Positions 1-8,482 of a stretch of DNA of 32,989 nucleotides are shown here, one piece after another. The translations under genes were made by a program, and so were the position numbers. Where the stretch lies: positions 1 to 32,989 of the forward strand of contig CAZHDI010000031.1 of the NCBI GenBank assembly GCA_964531285.1, written 5' to 3'. The stretch comes from CAZHDI01 sp964531285 (GTDB lineage Bacteria; Pseudomonadota; Alphaproteobacteria; JAJFIK01). Position 1 is the stretch's first letter. The number at the start of each line of letters is the position of its first letter. The notes beneath the pieces are model-generated. The model was not told where the DNA came from. It worked only from the letters and a program-made list of their open reading frames with translations, and ran no database searches.

Positions 1-1220
1 AGTCCGACATGGTCATGAAACCGGATCTGGGCAGCGCGGTGGTGGACCCGTTCATGGCCGATCCGACGCTGGCGATTTTCTGCGATATCTCCGAGCCGTC
101 GACTGGCGAACCCTATAATCGGGACCCGCGCTCGACCGCGAAGCTCGCCGAGGCCTATCTCAAGCAGACCGGCATTGGCGATACCGCTTTTTTCGGCCCG
201 GAAGCGGAATTTTTCGTCTTTGACGATGTGCGCTGGAACACCGAGCAGAACGACACCGGCTTTACGATCGACTCCAAGGAAGGTCCCTACAACACGGGCA
301 AGGAGTATGCGGAAGGCAATATGGGTCACCGGCCCGGTCCGAAGGGCGGCTACTTCCCGGTGCCGCCGGTCGATTCGGGTCAGGATCTGCGCTCGGCCAT
401 GCTCAAGAAAATGACCGCCATGGGTCTGCAGCCCGAAAAGCACCACCACGAAGTCGCGCCCTCGCAGCACGAACTCGGCATGGTGTTCGCGCCGCTGACC
501 CGCATGGGCGACAAGATGCAGATGTATAAATATGTCGTGCATCAGGTCGCCGCGTCGTTTGGCAAAACCGCGACCTTCATGCCCAAGCCGGTGTTCGGCG
601 ACAACGGGTCCGGCATGCATGTGCACCAGTCGATCTGGAGCGGCTCCAGCCCGGTCTTTGCCGGCAATGGCTATTCGGATCTGTCGGACACGGCGCTTTA
701 CTATATCGGCGGTATCCTCGCCCATGCCCGGGCGCTCAATGCCTTCACCAATCCGAGCACGAACAGTTACAAGCGTCTGGTGCCCGGATATGAAGCGCCG
801 GTCCTGCTGGCCTATTCGGCCCGCAACCGTTCCGCCTCCTGCCGGATCCCCTACAGCCCGTCGCCCAAGGGCAAGCGCATGGAAATCCGCTTCCCCGATG
901 CGATGGCGAACCCGTATCTGGCGTTCTCGGCCATGCTGATGGCCGGCCTCGACGGCATCGAGAATAAGATCCATCCGGGCGATCCCTTGGACAAGGATCT
1001 TTACAGCCTGCCGCCGGAAGAGTTGTCCCAGGTGCCGCATATCTGCCGGTCGCTGCGCGAGGCGCTGGTCTATCTCGATCGGGACCGTGCGTTCCTGACC
1101 AAAGGCGGTGTGTTCAACGACGATCAGATCGACGCCTATATCGAACTCAAGATGGAAGAAGTGGTACGCTTTGAAACCGCGCCGCATCCCATCGAGTTCG
1201 ACATGTATTACAGCTCCTGA
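1..1220 (+). CDS. glnA: Glutamine synthetase type I, 3' part (5' end outside window)
   Basis: This gene makes glutamine from glutamate, ammonia and ATP in the cytoplasm and is the central ammonia-assimilation enzyme. The window opens inside it: reading frame 3 is open from the first bases, and the visible 405 or so residues align from about residue 65 of the usual 469-residue GSI subunit, so the first in-frame ATG at 9 is internal. Visible family marks are the FGPEAEFFVFDD glutamate/metal segment, the NGSGMHVHQS motif, the NRSASCRIP segment and the C-terminal KDLYSLPPEE segment. The Tyr of that last segment sits where GSI enzymes are adenylylated, so control by GlnE and PII is expected from family knowledge. 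A strong terminator follows 28 bases after the stop. Identification is secure; only the N-terminus is missing. Confidence 0.97.
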   Translation, partial: SDMVMKPDLGSAVVDPFMADPTLAIFCDISEPSTGEPYNRDPRSTAKLAEAYLKQTGIGDTAFFGPEAEFFVFDDVRWNTEQNDTGFTIDSKEGPYNTGKEYAEGNMGHRPGPKGGYFPVPPVDSGQDLRSAMLKKMTAMGLQPEKHHHEVAPSQHELGMVFAPLTRMGDKMQMYKYVVHQVAASFGKTATFMPKPVFGDNGSGMHVHQSIWSGSSPVFAGNGYSDLSDTALYYIGGILAHARALNAFTNPSTNSYKRLVPGYEAPVLLAYSARNRSASCRIPYSPSPKGKRMEIRFPDAMANPYLAFSAMLMAGLDGIENKIHPGDPLDKDLYSLPPEELSQVPHICRSLREALVYLDRDRAFLTKGGVFNDDQIDAYIELKMEEVVRFETAPHPIEFDMYYSS

Positions 1221-1247
1221 TCGTCTGGGCGATCCCTCAACGCAAGA

Positions 1248-1279
1248 CCCCCGCCGGATCGCGCCGGCGGGGGTTTTTT
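1248..1279 (+). terminator. Rho-independent terminator of glnA
   Basis: A perfect 10-bp stem (1248-1257 with 1264-1273, arms cccccgccgg and ccggcggggg) closes a 6-base loop and runs straight into six T (1274-1279). It lies between the convergent glnA and gpmA genes. The minus-strand side has no good T run, so it mainly stops glnA transcription. Confidence 0.93.
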
Positions 1280-1310
1280 CGTTCGCGTGCAGGCGCGCAA
1301 TGCGCTTTGG

Positions 1311-2003
1311 TCAGCTCTCCAGCATGGTCCGGTTCTTGACTGTCAGGGTGCTGTCGAGTTCATAAACCACCGGTACGCCGGTTGCGATTTCGAGATGGTT
1401 GATATCCGCATCCGAAATCCCTTCCAGATGCTTCATCAGCGCGCGCAGGCTGTTGCCATGGGCCGCGATCAGCACATTCCGGTCAGCCTGGAGATCCGGC
1501 ACGATCGCCTCGGTCCAGTAGGGCATCACCCGGGCAATGGTATCCTTCAGGTTCTCCGTGAGCGGCAAATTTTTCTCCGCCACGCCGGCATAGCGCATGT
1601 CATGGCCGGGATAGTATTCGCTGTCCTTGGTGATGGCGGGCGGGCTGATGTCGAAGCTGCGCCGCCAAAGCTTGACCTGATCGTCGCCATACTGATCGGC
1701 GGTCTCTTTCTTGTTCAACCCCTGAAGCGCGCCGTAGTGGCGCTCATTGAGCCGCCAGTGCCGATGCACGGGCAGCCACATGCGGTCCATGGTCTCCAGC
1801 GCGATCCACAGGGTCTTGATCGCGCGCTTCAGATAGGAGGTGTGGCAGACATGGAGTTCGGTGCCCAGGTCGCTCAGGGCCCGGCCGGCCCTGGCCGCTT
1901 CCGCCATGCCCGTCTCGGTCAGGCTGACATCGACCCAGCCGGTAAACCGGTTTTCCAGGTTCCACTGGCTCTGGCCGTGGCGCAGCAGGACAAGGGTGGG
2001 CAT
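1311..2003 (-). CDS. gpmA: 2,3-bisphosphoglycerate-dependent phosphoglycerate mutase
   Basis: This enzyme interconverts 3- and 2-phosphoglycerate in glycolysis and gluconeogenesis in the cytoplasm. The protein has 230 residues, normal for the dPGM family. It opens with MPTLVLLRHGQSQWN, giving the phospho-accepting His9 in the RHG motif. The NERHYGALQG segment carries the acid Glu near residue 87, and AAHGNSLRAL carries the second catalytic His near residue 182. The ATG at 2003 was chosen because AAGGAG lies seven bases upstream and the RHG strand then starts at residue 4; the frame stays open further upstream, to 2078, but that stretch is not family-like. It is convergent with glnA and divergent from the amidohydrolase, with which it shares a 162-bp intergenic region. 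Confidence 0.96.
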   Translation of the reverse strand: MPTLVLLRHGQSQWNLENRFTGWVDVSLTETGMAEAARAGRALSDLGTELHVCHTSYLKRAIKTLWIALETMDRMWLPVHRHWRLNERHYGALQGLNKKETADQYGDDQVKLWRRSFDISPPAITKDSEYYPGHDMRYAGVAEKNLPLTENLKDTIARVMPYWTEAIVPDLQADRNVLIAAHGNSLRALMKHLEGISDADINHLEIATGVPVVYELDSTLTVKNRTMLES

Positions 2004-2165
2004 CGGCGAACTCCTTAAGCGTAAAACGGAACTGTGCGCCCGCATCTTGCCCAGCCTGTCCCCGGTGTAAAGGCGCAATTCCTTGGACCCCCGACCCTAA
2101 TGGCGAGTCGGCAGGGGCCACCGGTTTGCGCTAGGCTGAGGGGGCAATGAGAACAGGAGGGCTTC

Positions 2166-3518
2166 ATGGGACGGATCCACAACGCAATCAGGGCAGTTGG
2201 GCGCCGGCTGATCGCTCGGCTGGCGGCTGCGCTGGTCATGGCTGGGGCGGCCGTTTCGGGCGCGGCGGCGGCCGACATCGCGATTGTGCATGCCGGCCGC
2301 CTGATCGCCGTGCCGGGTGAACCGGCGGCCAGTGAGCAATCGGTGATCATCCGCGACGGGCGGATCGAGGCCGTCCGGGACGGGTATGTGACGCCCGAAG
2401 CGCTCGCGCCGGGCCCGGACGATTCCGTGACGGTGCATGATCTGTCCGATCATGTCGTGCTGCCCGGGCTGATCGATGGCCATGTCCATATCACCTCCGA
2501 ACTGGGCCCCGGCCAAAAGCTCGGGCGCGCAGAGAAATCCGACCCGGATGTGGCGTTCGACGGCGCCCTCTATGCGCGCCGGACGCTCGAAGCCGGTTTC
2601 ACGACGGTGCGCGATATGGGCGCGTCCGGCGGCGACGCGGTCTTCGCGCTGCGTGATGCGATCGAGAGCGGCAAGGTTCAAGGCCCGCGTATTTTCGCGG
2701 CCGGGACGGCACTCTCCCCGACCGGCGGCCATGGGCAGATCCATGGGTTCCGCGAAGGTATTTTGCAGGATCTCAAATCCACCGGCATTTGCGATGGCGT
2801 GGCGGACTGCCGCCGGGCGGTGCGCGATCAGGTGCGGCGCGGGGCGGACCAGATCAAGCTGGTGTCCACCGGCGGTGTCTTAAGCGAAACCGATGCGGGG
2901 ACGGATCAAGCCTTCTTCGATGACGAGTTGACGGCGATCATGGACACCGGCCATCTGCTCGGCCGGCGGGTTGCCGCCCATGCCCATGGTGCGGCGGGAA
3001 TCAATGCAGCGCTGCGGGCCGGCGTCGATTCCATCGAACACGGCACTTATGCCAATGAGGAGTCCTTCCGGCTGTTCAAACGCAATGGCGCCTATCTGGT
3101 GCCGACCATCCTAGCCGGTGTCACGGTCAGCGAACTGGCGGCGCCCGATGATACCTTCATGGCCCCGCCGATCCGCGCGAAGGCCCTGGCGGTCGGGCCG
3201 GAACTTTTGGAGATGGTCCGACGGGCGCACCGCGCCGGGGTCAAGATCGCCTTCGGCACGGACTCAGGGGTCAGCGCCCATGGCGACAATGCCCGGGAAT
3301 TCGAATTGCTGGTCGATGCCGGACTGACGCCGGAGGAGGCCTTGATAACGGCCACCGTTCACGGGGCAGACAATATGGCCATGTCCGATGCGCTCGGCAC
3401 GCTGGAGCCCGGCAAATATGGCGACCTGATCGCGGTCGATGGCGATCCGCTCGCGGACATTTCGGTTCTGCGCAACGTGGCTTTTGTGATGAAAGGCGGC
3501 GTTGCGGTCCAGCCGTGA
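2166..3518 (+). CDS. Secreted metal-dependent amidohydrolase
   Basis: A 450-residue protein of the amidohydrolase superfamily. Residues 1 to about 36 form a Sec-type signal peptide (basic start, hydrophobic AALVMAGAAV core, AAA before the mature end), so it should act in the periplasm. Metal-centre residues are visible: HVH at 106-108, a Lys at 231 in QIKLVSTGG that would be the carboxylated bridging lysine, His272 in AHAHG, His292 in IEHGTY and Asp366 in FGTDSG. This pattern is typical of the imidazolonepropionase-related or Xaa-Pro dipeptidase-like (PF01979) secreted hydrolases, some of which cleave dipeptides with C-terminal Pro or Arg. The exact substrate cannot be read from sequence. AGGAGG five bases before the ATG fixes the start. 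No operon partner lies downstream. Confidence 0.88.
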   Translation: MGRIHNAIRAVGRRLIARLAAALVMAGAAVSGAAAADIAIVHAGRLIAVPGEPAASEQSVIIRDGRIEAVRDGYVTPEALAPGPDDSVTVHDLSDHVVLPGLIDGHVHITSELGPGQKLGRAEKSDPDVAFDGALYARRTLEAGFTTVRDMGASGGDAVFALRDAIESGKVQGPRIFAAGTALSPTGGHGQIHGFREGILQDLKSTGICDGVADCRRAVRDQVRRGADQIKLVSTGGVLSETDAGTDQAFFDDELTAIMDTGHLLGRRVAAHAHGAAGINAALRAGVDSIEHGTYANEESFRLFKRNGAYLVPTILAGVTVSELAAPDDTFMAPPIRAKALAVGPELLEMVRRAHRAGVKIAFGTDSGVSAHGDNAREFELLVDAGLTPEEALITATVHGADNMAMSDALGTLEPGKYGDLIAVDGDPLADISVLRNVAFVMKGGVAVQP

Positions 3519-3574
3519 TATGCGGAGGCGCACCGCCCGGAAACGATCCAGGCAGCGCGCCTCGGTCGGTGATA

Positions 3575-4252
3575 TTACTGGCCGAAGCCTCCGATCGTCA
3601 TCCGCAGCGGTTCGGCGCCGCGGGCCGAAACCGTCTTTGTGACGATGATATCGCGCGGGCGGATATTGTCCCGGCCATAATAGGCTTCGTTATAGCGGTT
3701 GTTGACCTTGACGAGCGCGCCTTCGACATTGAGGCCGCCGTAGAGCCCTTTCGAGCGTCCGAAGGCCAGAACATCCGTTGTCTGCGCTTTGGCGCCGACG
3801 CCTACCGGCCCGGCGGCGATCGACACATCCGCACCGAGTTTGAGGTCCGAGGTCAGGAGCGCATCGATCCCGGCCTGGGTCATCACCATCAGCAGGATTT
3901 CCGACACCTCGGCGCCTGCCTGAAGCCCGAAAGTGACCGAGCCCAGACGGTAAAAGGCCGGATAGCTCCAGCCCAGAGGCCCATCACCGCGCACCATGAG
4001 CACGCCTTCGCCGCCGGAGGCGCCGAAGATGAAGCCGCCCTTGATGCTGCGCGGAATGATCAGCACGGCCTTGGCCCGGTCGAAATTCTCCCGCAGCCAA
4101 TCCATGTTCGGATCATCGGCGAACAGGTCGAGAGTAATCTTGGCCTGGTCCACAAGCCCCTGGGCTTCGGTCGCGGTGCTTGCGCGGGCCGGTGCGGCCA
4201 GCAGCGCAACGCTCAGGACGGCGGCGAGGGCAAGCGATAACAACGGTTTCAT
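3575..4252 (-). CDS. SYLF-domain (Ysc84-like) lipid-binding protein, exported
   Basis: A 225-residue protein with an N-terminal signal peptide (MKPLLSLALAAVLSVALL, ending APARA near residue 25) followed by a SYLF/DUF500 domain. Diagnostic stretches include KAVLIIPRSIKGGFIFGASGG, GWSYPAFYRLGSVTFGLQAG, the LLMVMTQAGIDALLTSDLKLGADVS region and KGLYGGLNVEGALV. In eukaryotes SYLF domains bind phosphoinositides; bacterial exported members are usually called lipid-binding or general stress envelope proteins, and their role is poorly known. The ATG at 4252 is preceded by GGAGA; the ATG at 4276 has no ribosome-binding site. It is convergent with the amidohydrolase and divergent from the aldehyde dehydrogenase. 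Confidence 0.9.
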   Translation of the reverse strand: MKPLLSLALAAVLSVALLAAPARASTATEAQGLVDQAKITLDLFADDPNMDWLRENFDRAKAVLIIPRSIKGGFIFGASGGEGVLMVRGDGPLGWSYPAFYRLGSVTFGLQAGAEVSEILLMVMTQAGIDALLTSDLKLGADVSIAAGPVGVGAKAQTTDVLAFGRSKGLYGGLNVEGALVKVNNRYNEAYYGRDNIRPRDIIVTKTVSARGAEPLRMTIGGFGQ

Positions 4253-4368
4253 GACGGTCTCCGGCGAAGATTGCATGGCGGTTAAATGAATGGCGGGACC
4301 CTGCGCGGCGATTATGGCGGCTTTGGCGCCCGATTGTGTCGGTTGCCTCGCTCTCGCCCCACCGGCAT

Positions 4369-4397
4369 TTGAGACTTCCCGTCAGGTTCGCCATACT
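4369..4397 (+). promoter_or_regulatory. Candidate sigma-70-type promoter for the aldehyde dehydrogenase
   Basis: TTGAGA at 4369-4374 and CATACT at 4392-4397 are separated by exactly 17 bases, lying about 60 bases before the ATG at 4457 in the divergent intergenic region. Each box matches the consensus at four of six positions. The assignment rests on pattern only. Confidence 0.4.
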
Positions 4398-4456
4398 CCC
4401 GGCGGGTGGACACCTCGCACGCCCCTTATCAAACGATCCAGCAAGAAAAGGGATCC

Positions 4457-5899
4457 ATGACAGCCATGAAGGACACGCAATTTTATATCAACGGCGCCTG
4501 GGTCGATCCGGCCGGCGGCGGTCAGACCCTCGATGTGATCAATCCGGCCACCGAAACCGCGGTTTCCAAGATCTCGCTCGGGTCCCAGGCGGATGTGGAT
4601 GCCGCCGTCGATGCCGCGCATAAGGCGTTTCCGGCGTTCTCGCGCACCTCTCGGGAGGAGCGGGTCGCGCTCCTGGGCAAGATCGTCGAGGCCTATCAGG
4701 CTCATATGGGCGAGTTGGCCGAAGCGGTGTCGAACGAGATGGGCGCGCCCATGTGGCTCGCGACCCGCGCGCAGGTGCCCTCGGCGCTGGGGCATTTCGC
4801 GACCGCCCAGGAGATCCTGAAGGTCTACAAGTTCGAGGAAGACATCGGCTCGACCCGGATCCGCAAGGAGCCGGTCGGGGTGTGCGGGTTCATTACCCCG
4901 TGGAATTGGCCGCTCAATCAGATCGCCTGCAAGGTCGCTCCGGCCCTGGCGACCGGCTGCACCATGATCCTCAAGCCTTCCGAGATTGCGCCGTTGTCGG
5001 CGCTCATCCTCGCCAAGGTCATGCATGAAGCCGGCGTTCCGGCGGGCGTGTTCAATCTCGTGAACGGCGACGGCCCGACCGTGGGCGCGGCCCTCTCGTG
5101 CCATCCGAAGATCGACATGGTGTCCTTCACCGGCTCCACCCGGGCCGGGGTCGAGGTCGCCAAGGCGGCGGCGCCGACGGTCAAGCGGGTGGCCCAGGAG
5201 CTGGGCGGCAAGTCGGCCAACATCATTCTCGACGATGCGGACTTCAAGGAAGCGGTATCGCGCGACACCATCCAGATCATGTCGAATTCGGGCCAGTCCT
5301 GTAATGCGCCGACCCGCATGCTGGTGCCGTTCGACAAGATGGATGAGGCCGCCGCCATCGCCAAGGAAACCGCCGAGTCGATCGCGGTGGGCGATCCGAA
5401 GGCGGATGAAACCCGCATGGGGCCGGTCGTCTCCGAGGTGCAGTGGAACAAGATCCAGGCGCTGATCGAAAAAGGCATCGAGGAAGGCGCGACCCTGGTC
5501 ACCGGCGGTCCGGGCAAGCCGGACGGCCTCAATGCCGGCTATTTCATCAAGCCGACCGTGTTCGCAAATGTCACCAATGACATGACCATCGCGCGCGAGG
5601 AGATCTTCGGTCCGGTGCTCTCGATCATCGGCTACAAGGACCAGGAAGACGCGGTCCGGATCGCTAATGATACCGAATACGGCCTGTCCTCCTATGTGAC
5701 CTCCGGCAATATCGACCGGGCCATTGAGGTGGCCGAGCAGATGCGCGCCGGGAACGTGCATATCAATGGCCGCGGACCAGATTTCAGCGCGCCGTTCGGC
5801 GGCTACAAGCAGTCGGGCAATGGCCGCGAATGGGGCGTGTTCGGCTTCGAGGAATTCCTGGAAGTCAAAGCCATGATGGGTGTGCCCAAGGCGGGCTGA
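4457..5899 (+). CDS. NAD(P)+-dependent aldehyde dehydrogenase
   Basis: A 480-residue soluble enzyme of the ALDH superfamily that oxidises an aldehyde to the carboxylic acid. Visible catalytic elements, numbered from the ATG at 4457, are FITPWNWPLNQ with the oxyanion Asn150, FTGSTRAG of the cofactor-binding domain, ELGGKS with the general base Glu248, SGQSCNAPTR with the nucleophile Cys282, and EEIFGPVL with Glu382. The start was chosen because AAAGGGA lies a few bases before it; a GTG 51 bases upstream opens the same frame but lacks support. The aldehyde substrate is not evident. The gene is transcribed alone and ends at a strong bidirectional terminator shared with the cyclase gene. Confidence 0.94.
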   Translation: MTAMKDTQFYINGAWVDPAGGGQTLDVINPATETAVSKISLGSQADVDAAVDAAHKAFPAFSRTSREERVALLGKIVEAYQAHMGELAEAVSNEMGAPMWLATRAQVPSALGHFATAQEILKVYKFEEDIGSTRIRKEPVGVCGFITPWNWPLNQIACKVAPALATGCTMILKPSEIAPLSALILAKVMHEAGVPAGVFNLVNGDGPTVGAALSCHPKIDMVSFTGSTRAGVEVAKAAAPTVKRVAQELGGKSANIILDDADFKEAVSRDTIQIMSNSGQSCNAPTRMLVPFDKMDEAAAIAKETAESIAVGDPKADETRMGPVVSEVQWNKIQALIEKGIEEGATLVTGGPGKPDGLNAGYFIKPTVFANVTNDMTIAREEIFGPVLSIIGYKDQEDAVRIANDTEYGLSSYVTSGNIDRAIEVAEQMRAGNVHINGRGPDFSAPFGGYKQSGNGREWGVFGFEEFLEVKAMMGVPKAG

Positions 5900-5924
5900 C
5901 CGGCCAGACACCGCAGTTCCACGA

Positions 5925-5960
5925 CAAAAAAGCCCCGCACGAGCGATCGTGCGGGGCTTT
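5925..5960. terminator. Bidirectional rho-independent terminator
   Basis: A 12-bp perfect stem (5931-5942 with 5947-5958, core agccccgcacga) encloses the four-base loop gcga. It is flanked by a run of A on the left, which is a T run for the minus strand, and by a short T run on the right. It separates the convergent aldehyde dehydrogenase and squalene-hopene cyclase genes and should be strongest for the cyclase transcript. Confidence 0.9.
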
Positions 5961-5979
5961 GGCATGGCTGTTTGGCGTT

Positions 5980-8349
5980 TTACTCCGCTGGCTGATTGTC
6001 CAGACGGCGCAGCATTTGCGTGGCCCGGCCCATGGCCATGACCGGGAAATAATGTCGGTACAGATTGTAGTTCAGCATAAAGCCGCGCGACAGTTCCGTA
6101 GACTGGGCCATGCCGCCCTCGGCGCCGGCGCGGTGCAGATTGATCCGCTGGCCAAGTCCGTAGCCGGGAAAGCCGGTACCGGTAAAGTGCGGTTCGTCCC
6201 AGGTGCCGTCCTTCTGGCGGTCCATCAGAACTTTCAGGCCGCGCTCGATGGTGCCCTGATCTTCCGTGCGCTCGACCGCAAGCAGCGCCATCAGCGCCCA
6301 GGCCGTCTGTGAGGCGGTGCTGTCGCCTTTGCCGGCAAGATCGGGATCCATATAGGAGCCGCAGGTCTCGCCCCAGCCGCCGTCATCATTCTGGTGATAG
6401 CTCAGCCAATCGGCCGCCCGCTGAATGTAATAGGCGCGCATGTCTTCGCCCGCGGCCTTGAGGGCGGGCAGGACGGCTGCGGTGCCGTAGATATAGTTGA
6501 CGCCCCAGCGGCCCCACCAGCTGCCGTCATTTTCCTGTTCGGCACGCAGATAATCGATGGCCCGGGCCATGACATGGTGATCGCGGTCCATGCCCATCGC
6601 GGCCAGAGCTTCGATCACATGGGCGGTCACGTCCACGCTGGGCGGGTCGAGCGCCTCGCCGAAATCGCAGAACGGGATCTTGGTCAGGATGGTCTTATCA
6701 TTATCCTTGTCGAAGGCCGCCCAGCCGCCGCCCTTGCATTGCATGGCGATCATCCAGTTGACCGCCCGGCTCAGCGCGTCATCGAGGCCCTTGGCCTGCC
6801 ATTTGGGATCGTTGCGGAACGGAGCGAGCACCATGACCGCCACGGCGGTATCGTCCACATCCGGATAGCGCGCATTTTCATATTCGAAGGCCCAGCCTCC
6901 GGGTTCGACATTCGGCAGTTTCACCGACCAGTCACCCTTGGTGCGCACCTCCTTGGAGAGCAGCCAGTCGATGGCCTTCTCGACCTGCTTGGCATTCTTG
7001 TCCATCGTGCCGGTGTCGTGCATGGCCAGCAGGGTCAGCACCGTGTCCCAGACCGGGGATGTGCTCGCCTGAACATAAACGGCGCCGTCTTTCTCGTAAG
7101 ACCAGCGCGGATCTTCCAGAGCGGCCAGCCCCTGGCGCATGACCGGATGGGTCAGTGTATAGCCCTCGTTATGCAGGGCCAGGAGCGAGTAGATCCATGG
7201 CGGCTGGATGCCGCCCCACACACCGTCCGCGTCCTGATGCTTGACGATCCAGTTGAGCGCGGTGCCGATGGCGCCCTCGCGGCCCGGCGTCAGGCGCAGG
7301 GCCTGGAGCCCGTGAAGCACCTTGTCGGCACCTAAGAAGAACGCGTCCCAGCTCAGCGGCGAGACCTTTTTGGGATAATCGTAATTGAACGCATCGCGCC
7401 CTTCCGGGAACAACTCGTCCAGGCGCGCATAACCGGGCAGCGGACGTACCGGACGGCGCGCGCTCAACACCGCCAGCGGCATCAGCGTGGCGCGGGCCCA
7501 TTGCGCGAAATTGTAGATCGAGAAGGGGAACCAGGTTGGGAAGTGGATGACCTCGACCGGCAGGTTGGGGGTCTTGGCCCAGGGCCATTCGCCGATGAGG
7601 GCGAGCCAGTATTTGGTGAACACACGCACCTGGCGCAGGCCGCCGAGCCGGTGGATGAAGATGCGTGCGTCTTCCAGGCGCGGATCGTCCGCCGGAACGC
7701 CCGCGCAGCGCAGCGCCGCATAGCACTCGACCGTGGTGTTGATGTCGCCGGCCGGGGCGTCGTGATAGATGCCCCAGGAGCCGTCCTCGCGCTGTTCGCG
7801 CCAGATCGCCTTCACCAGCCCCTCCCAATGGGGATGGTCGTGGAGGCCCATGACATGGAGCGCCAGGAGCCACTGGGCTTCCATGCAGGAATTGGATTGC
7901 AGGTGCCCGACCCAATAGCCGGCGTCGGTCTGCTTGCCCACCGACCAGGACACGCCTTTGTCGATGCTCTTTTCCAGCTTGCCCAAAAGATCCCGGCGCG
8001 CGGCGGTATCGGACGCGGCGATGGGGCTCGGCACGGGCGTTTCGGTCTTGGACTCGGCGGGCGCGGCTGTGGCCGGCTTGCCCGATGCTTCCTTGCCAGC
8101 CGCGTCCTTACCAGATGCGTCCTCACCAGATGCGTCCTGGCCCGGCTCGTCTGGTTCGGCGGTTTTGGCCGCTTTCGAGCCGTTGGTCTTGGCGCCCTTC
8201 GCGGCGCCATTGGCCGATTTCGCGGTGGCTTTTGCGGATTTGGCGTCGCCGGTCGCTGTGTCGCCGGATTTCGGTTCGGGCGCGGGGCTTGCGCTGCCCG
8301 TTTCAGTTTCGGCCACGGTCTCGTCCGGTTTTTCGAGCGGTTGGGTCAC
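5980..8349 (-). CDS. shc: Squalene-hopene cyclase with a long low-complexity N-terminal extension
   Basis: A membrane-associated class II triterpene cyclase that folds squalene into hopene, the first step to hopanoids. With the GTG start at 8349 the protein has 789 residues; family members usually have about 630-680. The catalytic core covers the last 670 or so residues: DVDD at about 497-500 is the protonating DXDD motif, and several QW repeats are visible (QREDGSW, QDADGVW, QCKGGGW, QENDGSW, QNDDGGW, QKDGTW). The first 115 or so residues are an Ala/Lys/Glu/Ser/Pro-rich, probably disordered extension with tandem pentapeptide-like repeats. GTG was preferred because AAGGAC lies about ten bases upstream; a TTG at 8436 overlaps a likely promoter. 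No ATG occurs before the core. No other hopanoid (hpn) genes are adjacent. Confidence 0.93.
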   Translation of the reverse strand: MTQPLEKPDETVAETETGSASPAPEPKSGDTATGDAKSAKATAKSANGAAKGAKTNGSKAAKTAEPDEPGQDASGEDASGKDAAGKEASGKPATAAPAESKTETPVPSPIAASDTAARRDLLGKLEKSIDKGVSWSVGKQTDAGYWVGHLQSNSCMEAQWLLALHVMGLHDHPHWEGLVKAIWREQREDGSWGIYHDAPAGDINTTVECYAALRCAGVPADDPRLEDARIFIHRLGGLRQVRVFTKYWLALIGEWPWAKTPNLPVEVIHFPTWFPFSIYNFAQWARATLMPLAVLSARRPVRPLPGYARLDELFPEGRDAFNYDYPKKVSPLSWDAFFLGADKVLHGLQALRLTPGREGAIGTALNWIVKHQDADGVWGGIQPPWIYSLLALHNEGYTLTHPVMRQGLAALEDPRWSYEKDGAVYVQASTSPVWDTVLTLLAMHDTGTMDKNAKQVEKAIDWLLSKEVRTKGDWSVKLPNVEPGGWAFEYENARYPDVDDTAVAVMVLAPFRNDPKWQAKGLDDALSRAVNWMIAMQCKGGGWAAFDKDNDKTILTKIPFCDFGEALDPPSVDVTAHVIEALAAMGMDRDHHVMARAIDYLRAEQENDGSWWGRWGVNYIYGTAAVLPALKAAGEDMRAYYIQRAADWLSYHQNDDGGWGETCGSYMDPDLAGKGDSTASQTAWALMALLAVERTEDQGTIERGLKVLMDRQKDGTWDEPHFTGTGFPGYGLGQRINLHRAGAEGGMAQSTELSRGFMLNYNLYRHYFPVMAMGRATQMLRRLDNQPAE
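8084..8143 (-). repeat. Four tandem 15-bp repeats inside the cyclase extension
   Basis: Units 8084-8098, 8099-8113, 8114-8128 and 8129-8143 share the form gatgcgtccttacca on the plus strand with a few changes each. On the coding strand they give an acidic/small-residue pentapeptide of the type D-A-S-G-K/E. The perfect 15-bp period keeps the frame, so the copy number could vary between strains by slippage. Confidence 0.8.
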
Positions 8350-8396
8350 GGTGGGCCTGTCCTTCGCGCTGGAGAGAAGAAGAAAACAAAGAAGCG

Positions 8397-8436
8397 ACGC
8401 GGGGTGGTGATAGCAAGCCCCGCGTGACCAAATCAA
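8397..8436 (-). promoter_or_regulatory. Candidate cyclase promoter with an inverted repeat around the -10 box
   Basis: On the minus strand TTGATT (8436-8431) and TATCAC (8412-8407) are 18 bases apart. A perfect 8-bp inverted repeat, acgcgggg at 8397-8404 and ccccgcgt at 8418-8425, brackets the -10 box in its 13-base centre. This would fit an operator over the core promoter, or alternatively a leader hairpin if transcription starts further upstream. It places the transcript start near 8400, about 50 bases before the GTG. Confidence 0.4.
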
Positions 8437-8482
8437 TGCGGGGCCGCCTTAACCGGGCGCGCGCCCTGCCTCCCGCTTTCCT

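Noticed and set aside
3525..3563. A 7-bp inverted repeat (gaggcgc/gcgcctc) as terminator between the amidohydrolase and SYLF genes
   Set aside because: The 25-base loop is long and there is no T run; such repeats are frequent by chance at this GC content.
8350..8436. A TTG start at 8436 for the cyclase, adding a hydrophobic N-terminus that looks like a signal or anchor
   Set aside because: The TTG coincides with a likely -35 box, has no ribosome-binding site, and the hydrophobic run is explained by the leader sequence. The GTG at 8349 has an AAGGAC element upstream.
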